From positions 1 to 64,000 of the forward strand of contig NZ_JAAKZF010000005.1 of assembly GCF_011045125.1 (NCBI RefSeq): 64,000 nucleotides of DNA, in the 5' to 3' direction. This document shows, one piece after another, positions 8,374 to 17,394 of the stretch. A program made the translations under genes and the position numbers. Under the pieces are notes generated by a model. That model had not been told where the DNA came from and made no database searches. It saw only the letters and a program-made list of their open reading frames with translations. The DNA comes from Allomesorhizobium camelthorni. GTDB lineage: Bacteria; Pseudomonadota; Alphaproteobacteria; Rhizobiales; Rhizobiaceae. Every line of letters begins with the position of its first letter. Position 1 is the stretch's first letter.

Positions 8374-9308
8374 TGCACTCTCCCCAGTCGCGGGTCGAGC
8401 CAAGCCGAAGCGGCATCCACGGCGGCGGTGATGGCGACGAACATCAGGCCCATCGCAAGCGCCGTGCCTTGCACCATGGGAATGTCCCGCTCGACGATCG
8501 CATGGACGAGGGCGTGCCCGATTCCGGGATAGGCGAAGATCGATTCCACCACGACCACGCCTTCGACGAGATAGATCGCCTGCAGGCCGAGATAGGAAAC
8601 GACCGGGATCGCTGCATTGCGAAGTCCGTGCCGCCGCACGACCGCTGCCTCGGGCAATCCCTTGTGCCTGGCGAACACAAAATACGGGGCCTTGGCGACA
8701 GCGGCGATCGCGTCACGCGTAACCCGGCTCGACACGGCAGCGAGACCGAGCGCCAACGTCAGGGCGGGCAGGACGAGGTCCCGCCATGTTCCAAAGCCTG
8801 CCGGCGGAAGCCAGCCGAGCCATATGGCAAAAACGAGCATCAGGATGAGACCGAGCACGAAAGGCGGCAGGGAGCGCAATATCACCGAGCCCGCGAGCCC
8901 AAGCCTGTCGGTCCATCCGTTCGGCCTGAGGCCCGAGAAGACGCCGGTGGTCGGGCCGATCATGAGGGACAGCAGGAGGGCGGCGGCGGCGAGCCAGACC
9001 GAAGCCCCGAGCTGGACCTTCAGTTCATCCACGACAGGAGCACCGGTCACGAGGGAATGGCCGAGATCGAACCGGACAAGGCTGCCGAGCCAGTCCAGGA
9101 ACTGGACGAGCCATGGCCGGTCGAGGCCGAGTTCCAGCCGTACCTTGTCGGCGGCCTCTGCGATCCTGGCATCCGGCCCATAGCGACCCGCGGCGATCCG
9201 CATCGCGGCGTCGCCCGGAAGAACGCGCATGAGGGCAAAGCACAATGCGCCGACGACAAAGGCAACGATGCCGGCCTGGGCGAGGCGCGCGAGAAGGAAC
9301 TGTCTCAT
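8370..9308 (-). CDS. Peptide/opine-type ABC transporter permease (DppB family)
   Basis: The protein has 312 residues with six membrane helices and the DppB/OppB layout. It opens with a first helix and the MRVLPGDAA loop (FALMRVLPGD), and its EAA-loop segment reads VVRRHGLRNAAIPVV. It starts 14 bases after the binding-protein gene ends and overlaps the DppC gene by four bases, so the four genes form one tight operon. The periplasmic loop between helices 1 and 2 contains the usual LGLDRPWLVQF segment. Confidence 0.9.
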   Translation of the reverse strand: MRQFLLARLAQAGIVAFVVGALCFALMRVLPGDAAMRIAAGRYGPDARIAEAADKVRLELGLDRPWLVQFLDWLGSLVRFDLGHSLVTGAPVVDELKVQLGASVWLAAAALLLSLMIGPTTGVFSGLRPNGWTDRLGLAGSVILRSLPPFVLGLILMLVFAIWLGWLPPAGFGTWRDLVLPALTLALGLAAVSSRVTRDAIAAVAKAPYFVFARHKGLPEAAVVRRHGLRNAAIPVVSYLGLQAIYLVEGVVVVESIFAYPGIGHALVHAIVERDIPMVQGTALAMGLMFVAITAAVDAASAWLDPRLGRVQ

Positions 9309-9321
9309 TCAAACGCGACCT

Positions 9322-10839
9322 TCATTCGGCCCAGCGGACCGAAGCGAGGCCGTAGTTCACCTCGAACGGGTCGACTTGAACGCCGGTGATGCGTTTATTG
9401 GCGACGATCGCCAGCTCCGACCAGGTGACCGGAATGCTGGGCAGTTCCTCTTGCAGTATCTCGACGGCCCGCCTCTGAAGCGGCGCTCGCTCCTGCGGAT
9501 CGCTGGTGGCGACGAGCTTCTCGACCAGTGCCTGGAACTCGTCATTGGACCAGCCCATGGCGCCCCAATCGCTGCCGCCTGGACCGTAATCCTGCAGCAA
9601 TGTCCCGATCGGATCGGGAACGATCAAGTAGAGGCGGGAGATCAGGCCCATTTCCAGCGTGCCGTCCTGATGCCGGCTGGGGATCTCGGAGCTGTTGCCG
9701 ACCGAGACCTTGACGTCGATGCCGACTTCCCTCAGTTGGGCCTGAAGCGCCGTGGCGATGGGCGGCAGTTCCGGCCAGCTCGCATAGGTGAGGAGCGTGA
9801 CGCTGAAGCGTTTGCCGTCCTGCTCCAGAATGCCGTCCGGTCCCGGCTTCCAGCCTGCCTCCGCAAGCAGCCGCTTTGCGGCGTCGAGATCGCGCGTCAG
9901 GGGCTTGAGGTCAGCGACATGCCAGCCGGCGAGCGCCGGCGGAAAGAGCTGCGTGGCGGCAAGATCGGGATTGCGCAGGATCACCTTGGTGATGCCTGCC
10001 CGATCAATGGCGTAGCTGATCGCTTGCCGTTCCTTCACGTCATCGAAGAATGGAGCACCCGCATTCACCTTGATGATGCGCGTCCTCGGGATGGTGGCGA
10101 TGTGCACATCGAGCTTCGGATTGCGCTTCAGCCGCTCGACGGAAACCGGCAGCATGGAAAACACGAGATCGGCCTCGCCGCTTTCGGCCATGAGTGCCCG
10201 GGTCTCGCCCTGGCCTACGGCGAGATAGCTGACCTCACCGATGCCTGGGTCGCCGCCCCACCAGTTATCCGAATCCTCGAGTTCGAGCTTCAGCGGCGGT
10301 GTCAGGCTCTTCACCTTATAGGGGCCGGAGCCGATAATTTGCGTGACCTTTCCGGAAGCGTCGTAGGACGCTGGGGCAAGAATGATTGTGCTGAAATTGA
10401 CGAGATAGGCTGGCACCGCCGCAAACGGCTTTTCCAGGCGGATGACGACGTCCTGGCCATCGCTCGCGATTTCCGAGATGGGCAATTGGGTCAGAACGCC
10501 CACGCCCGCATGCGCACGCTTGAGGCTCGCCGCCGCGGCCTCGGCCGTCACGGGCGTTGCGTCGTGGAAGATCGCATCCGAGCGGATTGTGAAACGCCAG
10601 GTCAAGCCGTCGTCGCTGACGGACCATTTCTCCGCCAATCCAGGCATCAACTTGCCGGTCGCATCCGCGCTCACCAATGTCTCGGCCACCTGCAGCCGGC
10701 TGAAGACATAGCCCGATTGCGCCGGATCGATCCCGGCTATCTCCCACGGGCCGGCAACCTTGAGCATCCGCTCCTGTGCCATGCCGGACAGGGTCGACAA
10801 GGCCATTGCCACGCCGGCAACAAAAAGTGCAACACGCAT
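9322..10839 (-). CDS. Peptide/opine/nickel-type ABC substrate-binding protein (SBP family 5)
   Basis: This is a periplasmic receptor of about 505 residues. The signal peptide is MRVALFVAGVAMALS with cleavage near GMAQ. Family-5 motifs follow: LAEKWSVSDDGLTWRFTIR near residue 65 and AISYAIDRAGI near residue 245. The ATG at 10837-10839 is preferred over a TTG five codons earlier, because the GGAAGAGG ribosome site lies between them. It is the first gene of the operon. Family-5 proteins bind di- and oligopeptides, opines, nickel chelates or glutathione; nothing here fixes the ligand. Confidence 0.9.
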   Translation of the reverse strand: MRVALFVAGVAMALSTLSGMAQERMLKVAGPWEIAGIDPAQSGYVFSRLQVAETLVSADATGKLMPGLAEKWSVSDDGLTWRFTIRSDAIFHDATPVTAEAAAASLKRAHAGVGVLTQLPISEIASDGQDVVIRLEKPFAAVPAYLVNFSTIILAPASYDASGKVTQIIGSGPYKVKSLTPPLKLELEDSDNWWGGDPGIGEVSYLAVGQGETRALMAESGEADLVFSMLPVSVERLKRNPKLDVHIATIPRTRIIKVNAGAPFFDDVKERQAISYAIDRAGITKVILRNPDLAATQLFPPALAGWHVADLKPLTRDLDAAKRLLAEAGWKPGPDGILEQDGKRFSVTLLTYASWPELPPIATALQAQLREVGIDVKVSVGNSSEIPSRHQDGTLEMGLISRLYLIVPDPIGTLLQDYGPGGSDWGAMGWSNDEFQALVEKLVATSDPQERAPLQRRAVEILQEELPSIPVTWSELAIVANKRITGVQVDPFEVNYGLASVRWAE

Positions 10840-11354
10840 CCCAACCTCTTCCAATATGTTATACCGTTACAACGTCCATTGCCCATTGCGCTAAAAAGGT
10901 CAACCTCCCTGCCGCAGTCATCGGGCCGATGGACCGGATATCCACAGCGCTCGCAAATTCACCGACGGGAAGAATGTTCAGCGCGGCTCGATATGGCGAC
11001 GCAAAGCTCTTGGTCTTTCACATCGCCAAGGCCCCTCGGATTCAGGGGCATGGCCGAAACTAGGCCGAATTTCCGGCTGTCTCTGCGGAAATGACAATCG
11101 ATAAATCAGCTCACGGCCGCTTCATCCATCGTGAGCACGCTTCCGTCAGCACGACGGACACTATGAACCTCCAGGAAGAACGCAGGCCCGTTCTGCGACG
11201 GCCTCGTGCCGCGGCCTCATAACGCCTGAACGACGACGGTTTGCCGCTTAACCGTCATCTTCGGCAGAGTCTGCCGTTTCCATAAGGAAAACGCGAGCAA
11301 TGGCGCGCGATAGCGGAGTTAGGCTTCTCCAAAACTGCTCGGTGAGGCGCAACA
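10840..11354. other. Divergent intergenic region between ABC operon and aldehyde dehydrogenase gene
   Basis: About 515 bases hold the promoters of two divergent transcription units. I found no protein with recognisable similarity on either strand, no good terminator and no obvious operator. Short open frames (for example one at 10968-11063) lack family features. Confidence 0.35.
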
Positions 11355-12827
11355 ATGCTCGACTTCAACCCGGATGACGTCGCATTTCCGAACGGCCATT
11401 ATATCGATGGTGTGGTTATTAGCGACGGCTTGGAACATCTGGCGGTCCGGCGTCCTTCCGACAACAAGGTCTACGCGGACTTATCTATCGGCTGCCCTGA
11501 AATAGTGGATCGCGCGGTGGCTAGCGCGGAACGTGCGTTTCGCAAGACAAGCTGGGCTACAGGAGCCCCGCGCGAGCGTGCTCGGATCCTGCGGCGCTGG
11601 GCAGACCTCATCGAAGGCCACGCAATTGAACTCGGCCGCGTCGAGGCCCTAGGTTCCACGCGGCCGATTACAGATATTATCGCTGTCGATCTCCCTTACG
11701 CCGCCGACTGCATTCGTTTTTTCGCGGAATACGCCGACAAACTTGGCGGCGATATCGCTGCAACCCGCACCGACAACCTCGGCATGGTTATATCCGAACC
11801 TTACGGCGTGGTGGCGGCGATCTCCCCGTGGAACTTCCCTGTCAACCAGGCGGTCACGAAAATCGGCCCGGCCCTGGCCGCCGGCAATGCCGTCGTTCTC
11901 AAGCCGTCCGAAATGACCCCGTTCTCGGCGGTACGGCTTGCCCAGTTGGGCACTGAGGCAGGCATGCCGGCCGGTATTTTCAACGTCGTGCAAGGAACCG
12001 GCATGGCCACCGGCGACTCCCTGTGCCGCCATCCTGGCGTTGGGAAAATATCCTTCACCGGCTCTACCCGGACGGGTGCGGCGATTATGGTAGCGAGTGC
12101 CGAAAGTGGATTGAAGCCGGTGACGCTGGAACTCGGCGGCAAGAGCCCGCAACTGGTTTTCGCTGATGCGGACCTCGACAAGGTCGCCCGCAATATCGCC
12201 AAATCCATTTTCGGCAACGCCGGCCAGGTTTGCGTCGCGGGATCCCGCTTGATTGTCGAGCGTCGTGTAGAAGACGAATTGGTGGATCGTGTCGTGCGCT
12301 TATCGCAGGCGATGCAGCCCGGTCCCACCTGGTCCTCGCAGACCAGCTTTTCGCCGATTGTCTCGACAGCCCAGCTCGACCGGATCGATGGCATGGTGCG
12401 CCGAACCCTCGACGCAGGCGCGGAAGCGCTGATCGGCGGCCGGCGCCTCGCTGAAATCCAGGACGGCGCCTTTTATGAGCCTACCATTCTGACCCACGTG
12501 ACCTCCGAAATGGAGGCGGTCCGCGAAGAAGTGTTCGGCCCGGTTCTGACGAGCCAGTCTTTTGACGACGAGGAAGAAGGCCTGAACCTCGCGTCGCATC
12601 CCACCTACGGTCTTGCCGCAGGAGTGCACACGGCTGACATCGGCAAGGCCATGCGCGCCGTGCGCAGCATCAAAGCGGGAACTGTCTGGGTGAACCGCTA
12701 TGGCCGTACCGCAGACTACATTATCCCGACCGGTGGCTACAACGGCTCGGGTATCGGCAAGGATCTCGGTCGCCAAGCGGTGGAAGCCAACATGCGCCTT
12801 AAGAGCGCGCTCATCGACTTCGCTTGA
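11355..12827 (+). CDS. NAD(P)-dependent aldehyde dehydrogenase
   Basis: This 490-residue cytosolic enzyme of the ALDH superfamily oxidises an aldehyde to the acid. The landmarks are in order: ISPWNFPVNQAVTKIGPALA (cofactor and substrate tunnel), VVLKPSEMTPFSA (cofactor lysine), FTGSTRTGA, the general-base glutamate in TLELGGKSPQLVFADAD, the catalytic cysteine in GNAGQVCVAGSRL, and EVFGPVL. GAGG lies about eight bases before the ATG. It diverges from the peptide-type ABC operon and is followed by a broken oxidoreductase remnant. Substrate likely an amino- or hydroxy-aldehyde (betaine-aldehyde or gamma-aminobutyraldehyde class), but unproven. Confidence 0.9.
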   Translation: MLDFNPDDVAFPNGHYIDGVVISDGLEHLAVRRPSDNKVYADLSIGCPEIVDRAVASAERAFRKTSWATGAPRERARILRRWADLIEGHAIELGRVEALGSTRPITDIIAVDLPYAADCIRFFAEYADKLGGDIAATRTDNLGMVISEPYGVVAAISPWNFPVNQAVTKIGPALAAGNAVVLKPSEMTPFSAVRLAQLGTEAGMPAGIFNVVQGTGMATGDSLCRHPGVGKISFTGSTRTGAAIMVASAESGLKPVTLELGGKSPQLVFADADLDKVARNIAKSIFGNAGQVCVAGSRLIVERRVEDELVDRVVRLSQAMQPGPTWSSQTSFSPIVSTAQLDRIDGMVRRTLDAGAEALIGGRRLAEIQDGAFYEPTILTHVTSEMEAVREEVFGPVLTSQSFDDEEEGLNLASHPTYGLAAGVHTADIGKAMRAVRSIKAGTVWVNRYGRTADYIIPTGGYNGSGIGKDLGRQAVEANMRLKSALIDFA

Positions 12828-12875
12828 ACGTTTGTCGACAAAGTCGCGGCAAAGAACCCTCAATGTCCCCCCAGA

Positions 12876-12989
12876 TTGCTTCGTACTGCCAATGACGAAC
12901 ACCTACCCACCAGGGCAGACGTCGCAATCATCGGCGGCGGCATCGTTGGCTCGTCCGCCGGCACCGCGAATCTGCTGTTTGTTATGTGA
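12876..12989 (+). pseudogene. Truncated N-terminus of a DAO-family FAD oxidoreductase
   Basis: A short frame reads LPTRADVAIIGGGIVGSS, the beginning of a D-amino-acid-oxidase type flavoprotein with its dinucleotide-binding GxGxxG motif. It then diverges into unrelated residues and stops at 12987-12989. It follows the aldehyde dehydrogenase gene on the same strand, so an ALDH-oxidase pair probably once existed here. The rest of this gap (12990-13173) shows nothing recognisable. Confidence 0.6.
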
Positions 12990-13173
12990 AAGAGCGGAGC
13001 AGCCGAGGGCTAGCGCGTTAGCCTGGATTGCTGTTTTGCCAGCAGGCTTGCGGCCTTCTCGGATGGCCTACGCGCTTTCCCATCGTACTGTAAAGAGCCG
13101 GAGGGCTGCCAGTGACGTGCGAAATCGGCGGCAGGCGGCACAACAAGGGTTCAGCAGAGCGGATAAATGTCCT

Positions 13174-14496
13174 TCAAAACTCCGCTACCTGGCCCCAGGC
13201 GGATGTATTGAACCGTTCGGGCCTGTAGGGCAGGGGATCGACTAGCGGAGCGGAATCGGTGATCAGGTCCGCGATCAGATGGCCTGCCCCTGGGCCGATG
13301 CCAAATCCATGGCCGCTGAAGCCCGCTGCGAGGATGAAGCCCGGCAGGCTCTGGATCTCGCCGATGGCGGGAACGCCGTCCGGCGTGCTGTCGACATAAC
13401 CCGCCCAGGCGGCCGAGATTTGCGCCTGCTGCAAGGCCGGCAGCAATCGACAGGCCCGCTGGTGTGTTTTCCGGATCAGCCTCCGATCGGGCCGCGGATC
13501 GAGAATGCGGGTCCGCTCCATTGGCGTGGGGGCATCGAGCCGCCAGCGCGCCAGCGTCTCATGCTCCGCCTGCCACGCCTGCAAGCCGCCGGGGACAAGG
13601 GAGCGCCAGCGCCTGGCAAACATGGGCAGGAAGTCGCGGGCAAAGCGGAACAGTTGTGGCGTCGGATCAACGCTGGCGCGGCCGCTGATCGCTAGCGTGT
13701 GACCGCCGTCGCGGCGGGTGACCGAGATTTCCGAAGTATGCAGCGCATCCGGCAGCCCCTTGGATCCGGGAGCAACCGAAAGGATCGAGGAGCGGACCGA
13801 CGCTTGCGGGAAGCGGATGCCCAACTGGTGGCAGAACGAGGAGGCCCAGGCCCCGCCGGCCATCACCACAGTTTTCGTGCGGATCGTCCCGGCCTCGGTG
13901 ATAACAGCGCTGAGGCGGCCGGCTTTGGTCTCGATCCCCCGCGCGGCGCACATCTGATGGACGCTTCCGCCGGCCTTCAGGATACCGCGCGCCACCACCG
14001 GCGCGGCGCGCGATGGGTCAGCCGTGCCGTCCGAAGGCGAGAAGACGCCGCCTTTCCAATTCCGGCCGGTCGCGTGCCCGTATGCCGTGGCCTCGCCGGA
14101 ACTGAGCATATGCGTGGTCACGCCGACGCTGCGGGCGAAATCGCGCCATCGAGCCCAGCCGCCGATCTCGGCCTCGTTGTTGCTGAGATAAAGCAGCCCG
14201 CAGCGCCGGAAGCCCGGATCCTCGCCGATTTCGCCGGCGAGAGCCTCCCAAAGCGCCAGACTTGCCGTTGCCATTGGCAGTTCGCGGGCATCGCGGTTCT
14301 GTTGCCGACACCAGCCCCAGTTGCGGCTGGACTGTTCGGCGCCGATCCGGCCTTTTTCCAGGAGCGCCACCCGCACGCCGCGCCGGGCGAGGTAATATGC
14401 GGCGAACGCGCCAACAATGCCGCCGCCGATCACGACGACATCGGCAGTTTCCGGCAAGGCGGGTGTTGTCTCGATGTGGAGCAGCGGTGCGGCCAT
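13174..14496 (-). CDS. FAD-dependent amine/amino-acid oxidoreductase (DAO family)
   Basis: This flavoenzyme of about 440 residues is expected to oxidise a C-N bond, yielding an imine that hydrolyses to amine plus aldehyde or keto acid. The FAD-binding motif is VVVIGGGIVGAFAAYYLA near residue 20, followed by SSRNWGWCRQQ. The C-terminal FAD segment is FSGHGFGIGPGAGHLIADL. I chose the ATG at 14494-14496, with GGAGA seven bases upstream, over one eight codons earlier. It diverges from the Lrp-type regulator gene at 14740, which suggests that regulator controls it. Confidence 0.88.
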   Translation of the reverse strand: MAAPLLHIETTPALPETADVVVIGGGIVGAFAAYYLARRGVRVALLEKGRIGAEQSSRNWGWCRQQNRDARELPMATASLALWEALAGEIGEDPGFRRCGLLYLSNNEAEIGGWARWRDFARSVGVTTHMLSSGEATAYGHATGRNWKGGVFSPSDGTADPSRAAPVVARGILKAGGSVHQMCAARGIETKAGRLSAVITEAGTIRTKTVVMAGGAWASSFCHQLGIRFPQASVRSSILSVAPGSKGLPDALHTSEISVTRRDGGHTLAISGRASVDPTPQLFRFARDFLPMFARRWRSLVPGGLQAWQAEHETLARWRLDAPTPMERTRILDPRPDRRLIRKTHQRACRLLPALQQAQISAAWAGYVDSTPDGVPAIGEIQSLPGFILAAGFSGHGFGIGPGAGHLIADLITDSAPLVDPLPYRPERFNTSAWGQVAEF

Positions 14497-14739
14497 TTGA
14501 GTCTCCGGTCGTCCGACCATATTATCGCCGTGGGTCGAAGGGCATTCGCCGCAAATCGGTGGCAGGCAGCATTTCCTTCGGTTGCGCGGAACGTTGGCGG
14601 GGAATTCTGCTATGTGCGGATTTGCCGCCCTAATGCGTGATGCAGCTCGGCGATTTGTCCTTGCTCCTTAGTCGGTTCAGCATAATCTGCTTTGATGAGC
14701 TTGCAGGCACCGACCCGCGCAATTCGCCATGGACCGCGC

Positions 14740-15216
14740 ATGAAACTCGACCGGATCGACATCAAGATACTTTCTGAATTGCAGAAGGACGGCCGGATCA
14801 CCAATGTGGAACTGGCGGGATTGGTGAATCTCTCGGCCAGCCCCTGCCTGATGCGGGTGAAAAAGCTCCAGGCCGAAGGCTATATTGTCGGCTATTCGGC
14901 GCAGATAGACATCGCAAAACTGGGGCAGACGCTTACCGTCTTTACCGAGGTGACGCTGAAAAACCACCGCCAGATCGACTTCGCGCGGTTCCTGGCAGCC
15001 ATCGAGAAGGTCGATTCGGTTGTCGAATGTCATCTCGTTTCAGGCGGTTACGACTATCTGCTCAAATTCGTCACCGCGGGGATCGCCGAATATCAGGCGA
15101 TCATGGAGCGCCTGACGGACATGGACATCGGCATCGACAAATATTTCAGCTTCGTCGTGCTGAAATCGCCCATCGTCAAGTCCCACATGCCGCTGAAGAG
15201 CCTCTTCCCGGTCTAG
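14740..15216 (+). CDS. Lrp/AsnC family transcriptional regulator
   Basis: The protein has about 158 residues in the usual Lrp layout: an N-terminal helix-turn-helix (LDRIDIKILSELQKDGRI, then LAGLVNLSASPCLMRVKKL) followed by an effector-binding RAM domain (YDYLLKFVTAGIAEYQAIME). Such proteins sense amino acids and usually control adjacent catabolic genes. It sits inside the amine-catabolism cluster between a divergent FAD oxidase and a convergent dehalogenase-like gene, so it is the likely local regulator. A start 16 codons earlier is possible; the chosen ATG gives the standard length. Confidence 0.9.
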   Translation: MKLDRIDIKILSELQKDGRITNVELAGLVNLSASPCLMRVKKLQAEGYIVGYSAQIDIAKLGQTLTVFTEVTLKNHRQIDFARFLAAIEKVDSVVECHLVSGGYDYLLKFVTAGIAEYQAIMERLTDMDIGIDKYFSFVVLKSPIVKSHMPLKSLFPV

Positions 15217-15236
15217 CAGCCCTCGCCCGAATTCGC

Positions 15237-15953
15237 CTAGACGGCTTGGCTCCGCTCCACGGCATCGGCCAGGCCCGCCATGGAAGTGAAGTGGTAGTCC
15301 GGCTCGGTGAAGCTTTCCGGCTCGATGGTTCCGCCATAGCCTTTCTGGGCATGGCGCCGCTGGATCCAGCAATTGGTCAGCCCGAGTTTCCGCGAAATGC
15401 CGATGTCGTGGTACTGGCTCTGCGCGACGTGCAGGATGTCGTCGCGCGAGTTGCCCTCGGATTCGACGAAGGCGAAAACCTTCTCGAAGAAGGCGGGATC
15501 GGGTTTCTCCGTGCTGGTGTCATCGACCGTGAAGCCCTTGTAAAAAGGATCGCCCAGCTCGCGCGAGAAATATTCGAAGGCCCAGCGCTGCGCGTTGGTC
15601 ATCGCAATCAGTCGGTAGCGCTTCGCCAGCCGGGCCAGCGCTTCGGCGCTGTCGGGAAAGCCTTTCCAGCTTCTCGCGGAATCGCGTAACCGCTCGCCAT
15701 GCCGACGTTCGGCGGGCAGGCCGAGTTCCGGTGCTATCACCTCATATACCCTGACGAGATCATCCGGGAAGCGGCCGGCATCGGGCGAATATCTGGCCGC
15801 GCGATAGAGCCTCAGGGCAGTCTCGCCATCGACGATGGCGCCTGCCTCGGCAGCGATCTCCGCGAGGCAGTTGGTGATGCCGCCTTCGAAGTCGATCAGG
15901 GTGCCGACGACGTCGAACGTCAGGTATTTGAAATCACTGAGCTTCTTCGTCAA
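15237..15953 (-). CDS. Haloacid dehalogenase type II-like HAD hydrolase (first copy)
   Basis: This is a HAD-superfamily protein of about 238 residues. The nucleophile loop is FDVVGTLID, motif II is a threonine in AMTNAQ, and the motif III lysine is in STEKPDPAFFEKVF, with an acidic residue in QYHDIGIS. The S-S-N-x-W-D signature of genuine L-2-haloacid dehalogenases is replaced by AQSQYHD, so dehalogenation is doubtful and a phosphatase-like or other hydrolase role is open. The TTG start at 15951-15953 is supported by AAGGAG seven bases upstream. It sits just downstream of the aminotransferase gene on the same strand. A second HAD of this type is at 18559. Confidence 0.85.
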   Translation of the reverse strand: MTKKLSDFKYLTFDVVGTLIDFEGGITNCLAEIAAEAGAIVDGETALRLYRAARYSPDAGRFPDDLVRVYEVIAPELGLPAERRHGERLRDSARSWKGFPDSAEALARLAKRYRLIAMTNAQRWAFEYFSRELGDPFYKGFTVDDTSTEKPDPAFFEKVFAFVESEGNSRDDILHVAQSQYHDIGISRKLGLTNCWIQRRHAQKGYGGTIEPESFTEPDYHFTSMAGLADAVERSQAV

Positions 15954-16006
15954 CGTGTTGCTCCTTGCTACGATGGCCGTATCCACGGCCACGATGGTAT
16001 TTGGGA

Positions 16007-17380
16007 TCAGCTCATGGCGGCGCGCACGTCCGGATCTTCAAGCGTCTGATCGAGCGTCATCCGGGTTCGCTCGACGATGGCGTCGATCTCGTCATGCGTG
16101 CAGCAGAGTGGCGGAGCATAGCCGAGCACGCCATTGCCGAAGGCGCGGATAACCAGCCCGTTATCCCAGGCGCGGTCGAAAATCCGCCGGGACGGATCGG
16201 CGCTTGCCGGTAGGGGGATCTTGCGCTCCTTGTCCACCACCAGTTCGATCGCGGCCAGCATCCCGCGGCCGCGCACATCGCCCACGAGCGGGTGCTCCGA
16301 TAGGCTCCGCAGTCCTTCCATCAGCCGCGCTCCGGCCTTCCTCCCGTTCTCCAGCAGGCCGGCTTCGTAAAGTCTCAAGACCTCCAGGCCGATCGCGGCG
16401 CTGACCGGATGGGCGGAATAGGTATAGCCGTGGCCGACCGCCGAAGCGCCCGCGCCGTCCGCGATAGTGTCGTAGACATCGTCGGACATGAGAACCGCCC
16501 CCATCGGCGCGTACCCGGAGGTCAGGCCCTTGGCGACGGTCATCAGGTCCGGGATGACCCCGTCCTCGGAACACGCAAAGAGCGGACCCGTCCGGCCGAA
16601 TCCGGTGATGACTTCGTCGGCGACGAAAAGGATATCGAGTTCGCTGCAGAGATGGCGCATCGCCTTCATCCAGCCGGGCGGCGGAACCAGCACGCCCCCC
16701 GAGCCTTGTATCGGTTCCGCGTAGAATGCCGCGACGCGGTCGGCTCCAAGTTCGTCCACCTTGCCGCGCAGAGCCGTCAATGAGGCGGCGATGATCGCCT
16801 GCGGGTCGCTGCCTGCCGGATTGCGGTAGGCATAATGCGACGGTATTTTGTGCTGCCAGTCCAGCGGCACGCCGAAGCCGGCGTGGAAGGCGGGCAGGGC
16901 GGTGAGCCCAGCTCCCACGGTAGAGGAGCCGTGGTAGCCTTGCTCGATCGAGATGAACTGATCCTTCTGCGGCAGGCCTTTGGCATTGTAGTAATAGCGG
17001 ATGAAGCGGACCGTACTGTCCACGGCGTCGGAGCCGCCGAGCGTGAAATAGACATGGTTCAAATCGCCGGGCGCGCGCTCGGCGAGTTCCGCCGCAAGCC
17101 TGATAGCAGGCTCCGAGCCGAGACCGAAATAGCCGGTGGCGTAGGGCAGTTCGCGCAGTTGGCGCGTGGCGGCTTCGACGATGCTGTTCTGGCCATAGCC
17201 CGCGTTCACGCACCACAATCCCGCGAAACCGTCGATCAGCCTGCGGCCGCTCGCGTCGGTAATCGTTGCTCCCGAGCCGCTCTTCAGAACCCGTACCCCA
17301 CGCCTTTCGTGGCCGCGATAGGAGGCGACGGGATGCACCAGATGGGCGCGGTCGAGTTCGACCAGGGAATTGCTCAGCAT
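16007..17380 (-). CDS. Class III aminotransferase, amine-pyruvate type
   Basis: This PLP-dependent omega-aminotransferase has about 457 residues and resembles SpuC/putrescine-pyruvate and beta-alanine-pyruvate enzymes. Landmarks are GFAGLWCVNAGYGQ near residue 55, YHGSSTVGAG, the PLP-aspartate in LFVADEVITGFGRTG, the Schiff-base lysine in DLMTVAKGLTSGYAPMG, and GHGYTYSAHPVSAA. Two starts are possible: the ATG at 17378-17380 with GGAGAG just upstream, which I use, and one 18 bases earlier whose ATGA overlaps the stop of the GNAT gene. It would convert a primary amine to an aldehyde using pyruvate as acceptor, feeding the aldehyde dehydrogenases nearby. Confidence 0.9.
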   Translation of the reverse strand: MLSNSLVELDRAHLVHPVASYRGHERRGVRVLKSGSGATITDASGRRLIDGFAGLWCVNAGYGQNSIVEAATRQLRELPYATGYFGLGSEPAIRLAAELAERAPGDLNHVYFTLGGSDAVDSTVRFIRYYYNAKGLPQKDQFISIEQGYHGSSTVGAGLTALPAFHAGFGVPLDWQHKIPSHYAYRNPAGSDPQAIIAASLTALRGKVDELGADRVAAFYAEPIQGSGGVLVPPPGWMKAMRHLCSELDILFVADEVITGFGRTGPLFACSEDGVIPDLMTVAKGLTSGYAPMGAVLMSDDVYDTIADGAGASAVGHGYTYSAHPVSAAIGLEVLRLYEAGLLENGRKAGARLMEGLRSLSEHPLVGDVRGRGMLAAIELVVDKERKIPLPASADPSRRIFDRAWDNGLVIRAFGNGVLGYAPPLCCTHDEIDAIVERTRMTLDQTLEDPDVRAAMS

Positions 17381-17394
17381 TTGTCTCTCCGAAT

